NCBI GenBank assembly: GCA_964412105.1
Contig: CAYPNM010000064.1
Coordinates: forward strand, 1 to 14,880
DNA from: JAKAGZ01 sp964412105
GTDB lineage: Bacteria; Bacteroidota; Ignavibacteria; Ignavibacteriales; Ignavibacteriaceae
DNA length: 14,880 nucleotides
Direction: 5' to 3'
Part shown: piece after piece, positions 1 through 6,554 of the stretch
Layout of the letters: each line of letters starts with the position of its first letter
Position numbering within the stretch: position 1 is the first letter of the stretch
The notes under the pieces: model-generated
Told to the model about the DNA's origin: nothing
The model's input: only the letters and a program-made list of their open reading frames with translations
Databases searched by the model: none
Translations under genes and position numbers: made by a program

Positions 1-371
1 TGAGCTCTTATTATTCAACAAAAGAGAGCCTGCCGCTGGACATCGCTGTAGGCGTTTCAAAAAAAATGGAGCATATACCGATAAAATTATATCTCGACTT
101 CAAAAGACTGAATGAAAATCAGGATAATTTTTCGGACAGGTTTAAAGCTTTCAGCATCGGGGGAGAAATTGCAATGAGTAAGGTAATGACACTGAGAGTA
201 GGCTTTAATAATCAAACACGATCCGATTTACAGTTAGGGTCGTTTGCAGGTCTCGCAGGATTTAATCTGGGGCTTGGTGTTCTCGTTTCAGACTATCATT
301 TCGATTATGGTTTCTCTTCAATGGGACAGGTTGGTTCACTTCACAGGATAAGCATTTCAACTAATTTCTAA
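1..371 (+). CDS. PorV/PorQ-family outer-membrane protein, C-terminal part
   Basis: This is the 3' end of a gene that enters from the left edge. The reading frame is open from base 3 and stops with TAA at 369-371, so the ATG at 66 is internal, not a start. The visible 122 residues have the alternating hydrophobic/polar pattern of an outer-membrane beta-barrel, with phrases such as DIAVGVSKKMEHIPIKLYLDF and a final strand SLHRISISTNF that ends in phenylalanine, as barrel proteins do. The phrases resemble the C-terminus of PorQ/PorV-type proteins linked to type IX secretion in Bacteroidota. That family assignment is from memory of the family pattern. It could be another UPF0164/PorV-like barrel protein; the N-terminal part needed to decide is outside the window. 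Confidence 0.7.
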   Translation, partial: SSYYSTKESLPLDIAVGVSKKMEHIPIKLYLDFKRLNENQDNFSDRFKAFSIGGEIAMSKVMTLRVGFNNQTRSDLQLGSFAGLAGFNLGLGVLVSDYHFDYGFSSMGQVGSLHRISISTNF

Positions 372-430
372 ATATCATTATATATTTTTGGTTGGTGTAC
401 CGGCTGTTTAAAAAGTAATAATCTTTTAAA

Positions 431-475
431 TAATAGCACGCAGATTTCGCAGATTTAAATGCGTTTGCGCAGCTT
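431..475. repeat. Short tandem and inverted CGCAGATTT repeat
   Basis: CGCAGATTT occurs twice head to tail at 439-447 and 448-456. An imperfect reverse complement follows at once (AAATGCG, 457-463), then a further TTTGCGCAG. It lies in the 182-bp space between the PorQ-like tail and the convergent TPR gene. The pattern recalls dispersed CGCAGATTT-type intergenic repeats seen in many environmental genomes, but only one locus is visible here. Confidence 0.5.
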
Positions 476-553
476 ATAAAATTGAAAAGTACTTATTAGA
501 CAAGCAGCATAGTCAGAGGAGGGGTTGAAATCTCCCCCTTCAAATAGCAAATT

Positions 554-1708
554 TTATCTATAAGGATTTTTTAAATACTGCTTAGCCAGATTCTGGGCAT
601 TACCAAAGTCTTTCATATCCAGAACTTTTTTATAATACTCAACTGCTTTAGTGCGGTTTTTCTGAGCATCGCAAATATTTCCAAGGTATAAAGTAGTATT
701 CACAAGGAATCCGGATTCACCGTTCTTGTCTATTTTGTATGAAATATCGGCACACTGCTGAAAATATATTTTCGCAGAATCGAGTTTACCATCCTGTTTA
801 TATTCAAATCCGACATAATAAAGAGCTTCTCTTTTGGCAGCAGGCAAAGTGTAACCTGTTAATCCTTTATTTGATTTCTTTATGACATTCGCAAATATCT
901 CAGAAGCCCGGTTCCATCTCCCCTCCTTTGCATAGATTCTTCCGAGCCATCTTTCAAAATTCGGATTGTCCGGGAATTGAGAAACAAGTAAATGCGCATA
1001 CTTTTCAGCTTCAAAAGGTTTGTCTTCGAAAGAATAATAAATATTCATTAAAAAATACTGTGCTTCATATTTTGCATACTTGCCATCCCTGGATACATAG
1101 GCCAATTGTATTAAGCCTTTATTCTTATCGCTTGGCGGCAGAAACCACATTACAGGTTTCAGCATCGGATACTTATCAGGCAAAACAGAGGCATAGTAGT
1201 TATAAATTCCATAACCAAGCTGAACATCAACATTTTTCGGATCAAGTTTGCCCGCACGCTGAACAATCGGCAACGCTTTCTTGCCGTCATCTGCAGCTTT
1301 AAGCCAGCTTTCTCTGAAGGCTCTCAATCTTCCTCTAAAACCTATTGCGCCTCCTTTGAAAAAAAGAGCGTCAACATTATCCGGGTTTTTATCTAGCAAC
1401 TGGTCACACTGGTCGATTACACCATCGAGCTTTTTGTAGAAAATATCATCATAGGATTCATTATCCGGATCCAGCAGAATCTTCCACCAGTCAATCATCG
1501 CCAGGAAGAACTTTCCTGCCGGTTTATTGGGGTAATCGGATATGAGTTTCCTGAATGTAGATTCAGCCTCAGGAAACTTTATATCATAGATTTGCTTTAT
1601 GCCGCTTGTTACAAGTGAATCATATTTTGCACTCTGGGCATACACGTGAAACGTGAAAAGTGAAACGGCAAAGAATACAGTTAAAATTATTTGAAAAAGT
1701 TTTTTCAT
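554..1708 (-). CDS. Secreted tetratricopeptide-repeat protein
   Basis: A 384-residue protein with a clear Sec signal peptide: a lysine pair at residues 2-3, a hydrophobic core to about residue 20, and a likely cut after VYA (residue 24). It is therefore probably periplasmic. The rest is helical with TPR-like 34-residue periodicity: a repeat around 35-70 (KFPEAESTFRKLISDYPNKP), another around 95-115 (LLDKNPDNVDALFFKGG), further units at 220-275 (FPDNPNFERWLGRIYAKEGRWNRASEIFANV), and two at the C-terminus (YKQDGKLDSAKIYFQQC and AQKNRTKAVEYYKKVL). TPR arrays are protein-docking scaffolds; the partner cannot be read from sequence. ATG at 1708 is the start because the signal peptide begins there, but no Shine-Dalgarno sequence precedes it (CTTTCTTTTTATATG). 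It follows glyS on the same strand, separated by a terminator-like hairpin. Confidence 0.85.
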   Translation of the reverse strand: MKKLFQIILTVFFAVSLFTFHVYAQSAKYDSLVTSGIKQIYDIKFPEAESTFRKLISDYPNKPAGKFFLAMIDWWKILLDPDNESYDDIFYKKLDGVIDQCDQLLDKNPDNVDALFFKGGAIGFRGRLRAFRESWLKAADDGKKALPIVQRAGKLDPKNVDVQLGYGIYNYYASVLPDKYPMLKPVMWFLPPSDKNKGLIQLAYVSRDGKYAKYEAQYFLMNIYYSFEDKPFEAEKYAHLLVSQFPDNPNFERWLGRIYAKEGRWNRASEIFANVIKKSNKGLTGYTLPAAKREALYYVGFEYKQDGKLDSAKIYFQQCADISYKIDKNGESGFLVNTTLYLGNICDAQKNRTKAVEYYKKVLDMKDFGNAQNLAKQYLKNPYR

Positions 1709-1710
1709 AT

Positions 1711-1744
1711 AAAAAGAAAGCCCAATTCCTTTACGAAATTGGAC
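1711..1744 (-). terminator. Rho-independent terminator of glyS, abutting the TPR gene start
   Basis: Read on the minus strand, GTCCAATT (1744-1737) pairs with AATTGGGC (1727-1720) around a 9-nt loop: 8 bp with one G-T wobble. The run TTTCTTTTT (1719-1711) follows. It begins about 30 nt after the glyS stop and ends 2 nt before the TPR start codon, so it would terminate glyS transcripts or attenuate read-through into the TPR gene. Confidence 0.6.
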
Positions 1745-1773
1745 CTTAAATAATTTAGTTTCAAGCCAACTTG

Positions 1774-3281
1774 TCAGCCATTAATTTTTAGTAAAAGGTA
1801 TTCCGATAATTTATCTATCGAAACCCTGACCTGTTCCATAGAATCACGGTCACGAACCGTAACAGTTTTATCATCAAGAGTCTGCGTATCTACTGTGATG
1901 CAATAAGGCGTGCCCGCTTCATCCTGCCTTCTATATCTTCTCCCTACCGCTCCTTTATCGTCATAGAATACTTTAAAGTTTCTCCTCAAATCTTTTTCAA
2001 TCTCCCGCGAAATTTCAGGCATTCCGTCTTTATTGACCAGAGGAAAAATCGCAGCCTTTATCGGAGCAAGTTTCGGGTGAAACCTTAAGACTGATCTTTG
2101 CTCGTTGTTAACTTCTTCTTCATAATATGCATCAATCAGAAAAGCCATGAATGAACGGCTTGCACCGGCAGAAGTTTCAATTATAAAAGGCAGGTATTTT
2201 TCTTTAGATTCCTCATCATAATACTTAAGGGATTTTCCGGAATACTCTTCGTGGCGGCTCAGGTCATAATTTGTTCTGTTGTGAATTCCTTCAATTTCTC
2301 CCCATCCGAACGGGAACTCATATTCAATGTCCGTAGCTTGCTTCGCGTAATGAGCAAGCTTATCCTGCGGGTGATCATGATGACGAAGTTTGTCTTTAGT
2401 CATTCCCAGTGAACAATACCACTTGATCCTTTCAGCCTTCCAGTATTCATACCATTTTTTATCGTCTGCAGGCGGCACAAAAAACTGCATTTCCATCTGT
2501 TCGAATTCTCTTGTCCGGAAAAGAAAATTCTTTGTGTTGATCTCATTTCTAAAAGCTTTTCCAATCTGAGCAATGCCGAAAGGAGGTTTTTGTCTTGCTG
2601 AACTTAGAACATTCAGGAAGTTTACAAAAATTCCCTGCGCAGTTTCAGGACGGAGGTATACTACAGAACCGGAATCTTCGACAGGCCCAACAAAGGTCTT
2701 AAACATTAAATTAAATTTTCTTGCCGGAGTAAAAGTGCCTTTATTACCGCATTGAGGACAGTTTAATTCAGCCAGCAAAAGTTTCCCGATTTCATCATCG
2801 ATCAGCAGTCTTTCAAAATTCTCTGCATCATCACTGCCGGAAAGTATAGTATCAACTTTAGAAATTAAAGTTGGATTATCTTTATTATTTTCTTTCAGAG
2901 TTTCTATCGCTTTTTTCTTTTTCTTCTCATTTATCTGGTCGCCAAGTACATCAAGTCTGAACCTTGCCTTACACTGTTTGCAGTCAATCATTGGATCCGT
3001 AAAATTTTCAACGTGACCGGAAGCCTCCCATACACGCGGATGCATAAGAATCGAGGCATCAAGCCCTTCAATATCCTCACGGTATGTCATAAACTTCCAC
3101 CAATCTTCTTTGATGTTTTTTAGGAGTTCAACCCCCAGCGGGCCGTAATCCCAGCATCCGTTCAGGCCGCCATAAATTTCGCTCGATTGAAAAATAAATC
3201 CTCTTCTTTTAGACAGGGAAACGATTTTTTCTAAAAGATCGTTGCCGCTTTTTTTCTGCTTTTCGATAAGGCTTCCTCCAT
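1774..3281 (-). CDS. glyS: Glycyl-tRNA synthetase, single-chain class II, with a frame-disrupted 5' end
   Basis: Charges tRNA-Gly with glycine in the cytoplasm. The continuous frame runs from 3282 to the TGA at 1776-1774. It contains KRRGFIFQSSEIYGGLNG near the N-terminus, two CxxC pairs in an insertion (CKQC, CPQC; likely metal-binding), ETAQGIFVNF, motif 2 around FRNEINTKNFLFRTREFEQ, GWGEIEGIHNRTNYDL, motif 3 SAGASRSFMAFLIDAY, and an anticodon-binding domain from about LAPIKAAIFP. The ATG at 3090 is too late: the conserved KRRGFIF to EDWWKF segment lies upstream of it in the same frame. That frame meets a stop at 3285-3283 and has no ATG, GTG or TTG before the conserved part. The only good ATG (3281-3279) is in another frame. 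A -1 slip at seven A's (3255-3249), or one extra A there, joins the two frames into 502 residues. The alternative is an AUC start at 3267, seven nt after GGAGG. Identity is certain; the start is not. Confidence 0.92.
3220..3255 (-). other. Candidate -1 frameshift site: A7 run, spacer and stem-loop in glyS
   Basis: In the frame of the ATG at 3281, codons AGA AAA AAA (3257-3249) form the heptamer A_AAA_AAA. A 5-nt spacer GCGGC follows, then a stem-loop with AACGAT (3243-3238) pairing to ATCGTT (3225-3220). A -1 slip here enters exactly the GlyRS frame (AGC GGC AAC GAT, SGND). The stem is only 6 bp and AT-rich. Polymerase slippage or a sequence error in the A run would look the same. Confidence 0.4.
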
Positions 3282-3303
3282 TTCACTTTTAATTTAAGCT
3301 GCT

Positions 3304-3331
3304 AATATAGCAAAAATACACTATTTGTCAT
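3304..3331 (-). promoter_or_regulatory. Promoter candidate for glyS
   Basis: On the minus strand ATGACA (3331-3326) and TATATT (3309-3304) are 16 nt apart, a good sigma-70-type pair. The same stretch also contains TATTTTTG (3318-3311), which matches the flavobacterial TAnnTTTG box, with TTG 18 nt upstream of it. Either reading places the transcript start a few to about 25 nt before the ATG at 3281. That leaves little room for a more upstream start codon. Confidence 0.5.
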
Positions 3332-3373
3332 TTACTCAATTAAATGAATTAATTAGAATTCAGGCAGGACAAC

Positions 3374-4252
3374 TCACAAAATCTTCAGCAGATAATTTTT
3401 TAATTCTTTTTGCGGCAAAGTTATTTTTTTATCCCTCTTCCTTAATAGCTCAAGAAGGGTTAATGACTGTAAAATATAGTTTGACCTGAGAATTTTATCA
3501 TTTTTTAAGGCGCTCAAATGCTTTTTAACTGTTTTAATATCCCCCCTTGCCACAGGTCCTGAGACCGCGTTTTGTACATCCTTTTCTTTGATATTTTTCA
3601 AAGTCATTTCAGATATTGGATTAAACACGCTCTTGTAATTTATACCGGAATGAGTCCTGTCAAATAATTTTTTCGTATAGTATTGATTTGCTACCAGGAA
3701 ATTTGAAGAATAAACACCGGCAAGATGGTAATAGATTTTATTTTGCGAACTGATTCTAAATGGATTCAATTTGAGCTTTTTAGCCACACCAAATAGAAAA
3801 CTTTCAACTTTTTTATTACTTGTTTCGATCGCTACATATGAATTTTTCAGATTAAAAATCTTTTTATCGGGAAATGTTTGCATTATATGAAATGATGCAG
3901 TATATGCCCCTTTCCTTTTTAGAGCATTCAATACTGAAATATCCTCCGCTCCGGATAGATGGATAAATATTGAATTCCCAAAATCCAGATTTAATTTTGA
4001 AATATCTTTTGCAACAATTGAAATCTGATTGTCAGGTACCGATAAGAAAAAGATTTTAAGATCAGGAGTAAGGGAATGGAGATCTGAAGAAAAGTTCTTA
4101 ATTCTCAGCCGGCGGGCGAGTGTTTTTGCAGATATAACTTTCCGGCTCACAATCAGGGATACATTAAGGCTTGATTTTACTAGAGCACCCACCAATGAAT
4201 AAGAGACTCTGCCTGCTCCAATTACGGCTATTTGGGATTTCAAGGAAAACAA
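3374..4252 (-). CDS. Rossmann-fold protein with DUF2520 domain (putative oxidoreductase)
   Basis: A 292-residue protein. The N-terminus carries a dinucleotide-binding turn (IAVIGAGRV, residues 8-16), then a Rossmann-like half with FFLSVPDNQI (68-77) and IHLSGA (97-102). The second half matches the DUF2520 pattern: SFHIMQTFPD (120-129), YHLAGVYSSNFLVANQYY (175-192) and the signature SGPVARGDIKTVKKHL (231-246). Relatives are annotated as NADP-linked, ketopantoate-reductase-like or P5C-reductase-like proteins; no substrate is established as far as I know. The start is TTG at 4252-4250, directly after the MEMO stop codon. GGAG lies 5 nt upstream, inside the end of the MEMO gene, and there is no in-frame ATG before residue 124. 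This back-to-back arrangement implies translational coupling with MEMO. Confidence 0.8.
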   Translation of the reverse strand: MFSLKSQIAVIGAGRVSYSLVGALVKSSLNVSLIVSRKVISAKTLARRLRIKNFSSDLHSLTPDLKIFFLSVPDNQISIVAKDISKLNLDFGNSIFIHLSGAEDISVLNALKRKGAYTASFHIMQTFPDKKIFNLKNSYVAIETSNKKVESFLFGVAKKLKLNPFRISSQNKIYYHLAGVYSSNFLVANQYYTKKLFDRTHSGINYKSVFNPISEMTLKNIKEKDVQNAVSGPVARGDIKTVKKHLSALKNDKILRSNYILQSLTLLELLRKRDKKITLPQKELKNYLLKIL

Positions 4253-5074
4253 TTACTCTCCGTAAATGACAGCGGAAAGATAGCCTACAACCTGATTAAA
4301 ATCACCTGTAACATCACCTGAATCGCTTCTGTTTAATACAACTGATTTTTTCCTGTTCGCCAAAGAGGAAGCCTTCATCATCGCCACTATCGGTCCCCCG
4401 CCGCATGCTTCGCAGACTCTGCTGTCAAGGTATTCCTGAAGCTTATTATATTCAAAATTATTGACGGCATTCTCAACAATGGAATCCAGCTCATCAGCTT
4501 TTTCTTTCGAGTAATAATGAGACATATCGGAGCTCGCAACAATTACCGTATCTTTATCGATTACTTTTGCAAGCTGATTGGCAAGTTCATCAATAAAAAT
4601 TTTTGATTGATCTCCCATTACTATAGGAATGATTTTGAAGTCCTGTAAAATTGTCTGCAAAAAAGGCACCTGCACTTCAATTGCATGCTCCTGTCTATGT
4701 CCCTGTTCACCCGGAAAGATCGTTTTGCTGCCTTCAATAATCTTTTGAGCCATCTCTTTATTTATTTCAACAATTCCCAGAGGAGTTGTATACCCATCAC
4801 CGTCATAAATGCAAGCACCGGGAAAGTATTCCCTGTGACTGGGAGATAAAATTATAACATTACGAAAATTTTTATTCTTTAGTAAATTAAATCCATATGC
4901 GGCCGTTCTGCCCGAATAAATATAGCCTGCGTGAGGTGAGATAATCCCCGATATATTCCCGAAATTTCCTTCCGGTCTTGAAACTGAAAGAAGCAATTTA
5001 ATTTGATCGCTCAACTGTCCTGGTTCGGCTGGATAGAAAAGACCGGCAACAGCCGCCTTTCTAAGCTTTTTCAT
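4253..5074 (-). CDS. amrB: MEMO1-family protein (AmmeMemoRadiSam system protein B)
   Basis: A 273-residue cytoplasmic protein of the MEMO family, structurally related to extradiol dioxygenases. Family landmarks are VAGLFYPAEP (9-18), SPHAGYIYSG (46-55), ILSPSHREYFPGACIY (75-90), QEHAIEVQVPFLQ (128-140), IPIVMGDQ (149-156), ASSDMSHYY (180-188), ACGGGPIVAMM (223-233) and DVTGDFNQVVGYLSAVIYG at the end. H48, H80 and C224 align with the histidine and cysteine positions that bind metal in human MEMO1, judged by motif context. It is linked to the AMMECR1 gene by a 14-nt overlap. In prokaryotes the two proteins recur with a radical SAM protein (AmrS), and the biochemical role of the trio is unsettled. 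No radical SAM gene is visible in this window. Start ATG at 5074. Confidence 0.93.
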   Translation of the reverse strand: MKKLRKAAVAGLFYPAEPGQLSDQIKLLLSVSRPEGNFGNISGIISPHAGYIYSGRTAAYGFNLLKNKNFRNVIILSPSHREYFPGACIYDGDGYTTPLGIVEINKEMAQKIIEGSKTIFPGEQGHRQEHAIEVQVPFLQTILQDFKIIPIVMGDQSKIFIDELANQLAKVIDKDTVIVASSDMSHYYSKEKADELDSIVENAVNNFEYNKLQEYLDSRVCEACGGGPIVAMMKASSLANRKKSVVLNRSDSGDVTGDFNQVVGYLSAVIYGE

Positions 5075-5645
5075 AAGTTTTTATTCTTTTCCCCAATTCT
5101 GAAAATACTTCGGCAGTAAATATTTTAATATCCAGATTTTCATTCATCCAGGTATTACCATTCAGCCCCGCCTTTTCACAAAGAGCTGAAAGGAAATCCG
5201 AAACTGAAAACTTGTGTTCAACTGCCACCTGCGGCAGGAGCACTGACCTGTAATGTTCTTCATCGAGCAGCAAGCCGTGTTTACCAATTATGATATTGTC
5301 ATAACCTCGAAAACTTTCAGGCGGAGACAGGATCGAGACTTCAATATCAACCATTGAAATCTCTTCCTCCCTGAGAGGAGGAAACCGTGGATCATTCAAG
5401 GCTGCATTTATTGCTGCATCAATAACAGTATCGAAAATCGTTTTAATTGAAGTGATATAGCCCACACATCCCCTGAGCTTGCCTTTTTTTAGAAGTGTAA
5501 CAAAAGCGCCCGCATCTCTTTTTGTCAATTGGGGATAATATTTAAAATCGACAGCAGGAATTTTGGCTTCGTTTTCAAATATTCCTCTGATTGCTTCCCG
5601 GGCAGAGTGAAGCAAAATCGCTTTTTCTTCTTCACTTATAATCAT
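5061..5645 (-). CDS. amrA: AMMECR1-domain protein (AmmeMemoRadiSam system protein A)
   Basis: A 194-residue protein of the AMMECR1 family. It shows the family hexapeptide LRGCVG (57-62), GAFVTLLKKGKLRGC before it, DPRFPPLREEEISMVDIEVSILSPPE in the middle, GKHGLLLDEEHYRSVLLPQVA, and the closing region FLSALCEKAGLNGNTW. Length and motif order fit a complete protein. The ATG at 5645 is preceded by a good Shine-Dalgarno sequence (AAAGAGGGG, about 5 nt away), the clearest in this block. The gene overlaps the MEMO start by 14 nt, so the pair is co-translated. It lies 78 nt after the DUF4905-like gene with no terminator seen, so it may belong to the tnaA transcript or have its own promoter; I found no convincing one. 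Molecular function is unknown for the family. Confidence 0.93.
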   Translation of the reverse strand: MIISEEEKAILLHSAREAIRGIFENEAKIPAVDFKYYPQLTKRDAGAFVTLLKKGKLRGCVGYITSIKTIFDTVIDAAINAALNDPRFPPLREEEISMVDIEVSILSPPESFRGYDNIIIGKHGLLLDEEHYRSVLLPQVAVEHKFSVSDFLSALCEKAGLNGNTWMNENLDIKIFTAEVFSELGKRIKTYEKA

Positions 5646-5723
5646 TTATGCCCCTCTTTATTTTAACTTAGTTTTTGTACCCCCATACTAATAAATTTCA
5701 GTACGCTTTATAATTTGTATAAT

Positions 5724-6551
5724 TTAGCTTTTTAGATTATAAACGACAAGTCTGATTTTTTCTTGCAATAAAAACATTAAATTTTGCTTAAAAAAGAAAG
5801 AATCGGGCACAAATGCGTTGGTTTTTTTTATCAAAATTTCTTCAAAAACCTTTTTATTGCTGCTAATTTCCACACCGCGAAAAGTATTCTTTAACTGTCC
5901 ATCATCTAATACTTCGTGGTAGTTGAAAAATAAAATATCCTTAAAAAAAGCATATTCAATTTTTCCGGCAACTACCTTTTCATTTTTAATTTCATTAAAT
6001 ATTTTCAAAATATTTTCAGGCAGAACATCTTCAGGAAAATACATTTGAGGGAAAATATAATCGTGAAACATTTGCTTACTCAATGATTTTTCCCGCAACA
6101 AATTTATCTCTGCGCCATCACCTCCAAGATTCTCAATAAGTTGTCCTGTCTTATTATCAAGAATGAAAAAATTTCTCCCTTCAAAATTTGATTTATAGCA
6201 GTAAATCTTATTGTCGTCTATAAAAAGAAATGAATATTCAGAATTCTCCCAGAGGATACTTTCAGAATTAATATCAAAAGCTATTATTCCCTGGTGTCCC
6301 GGCATATCAGGTTTCATAAACTTATGGAAATAGATCACATCTTCATCAATGGCCTCAATTCCGACCCAGAATTTTTCATCAAGCTGAAAATCAGAAAATA
6401 TTCTTTCCCCTGTTGAAATATCAATGCAGTTAAAGAAGACCTCCTTGTTTTCAATATCTCTTTCTTCAATGATCAGCTTGCCGGTACTGGTTGGCAGCAA
6501 CCTCCATATCTGCCTGTTATTTGAGAAGGAATAAATTCTTTCTATATCCAT
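5724..6551 (-). CDS. Beta-rich protein, DUF4905-like, function unknown
   Basis: A 275-residue protein with no signal peptide and no membrane segment, so probably cytoplasmic. It is built of short beta-strand blades: IWRLLPTSTGKLIIEERDIE (residues 15-34), NCIDISTGERIFSDFQ, EKFWVGIEAIDEDVIYFH, GIIAFDINSESILWE and FFILDNKTGQLIENLGG. Repeated D-x-x-(T/S)-G units followed by a strand recall a small PQQ/WD-type beta-propeller. The opening resembles DUF4905 proteins of Bacteroidota as I remember them; I cannot confirm that without a profile search. The ATG at 6551 lies 3 nt after the tnaA stop codon, so it is almost certainly co-transcribed and coupled with tryptophanase. No catalytic motif is visible. 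A role linked to tryptophan or indole metabolism is suggested only by position. Confidence 0.6.
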   Translation of the reverse strand: MDIERIYSFSNNRQIWRLLPTSTGKLIIEERDIENKEVFFNCIDISTGERIFSDFQLDEKFWVGIEAIDEDVIYFHKFMKPDMPGHQGIIAFDINSESILWENSEYSFLFIDDNKIYCYKSNFEGRNFFILDNKTGQLIENLGGDGAEINLLREKSLSKQMFHDYIFPQMYFPEDVLPENILKIFNEIKNEKVVAGKIEYAFFKDILFFNYHEVLDDGQLKNTFRGVEISSNKKVFEEILIKKTNAFVPDSFFFKQNLMFLLQEKIRLVVYNLKS

Positions 6552-6554
6552 TGA

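Noticed and set aside
514..541. G/C-rich hairpin between the convergent PorQ-like and TPR genes as a terminator
   Set aside because: GAGGAGGGG and TCCCCCTTC can pair with a mismatch, but neither strand has a T run after it, so termination is not supported.
928..1302. 124-codon plus-strand open frame
   Set aside because: Antisense shadow inside the TPR gene, with low-complexity, cysteine- and histidine-rich content and no features.
4670..4690. Sigma-54-like TGCACTTCAATTGCA inside the MEMO gene
   Set aside because: It lacks one G of the essential GG doublet, lies within coding sequence, and points in the antisense direction.
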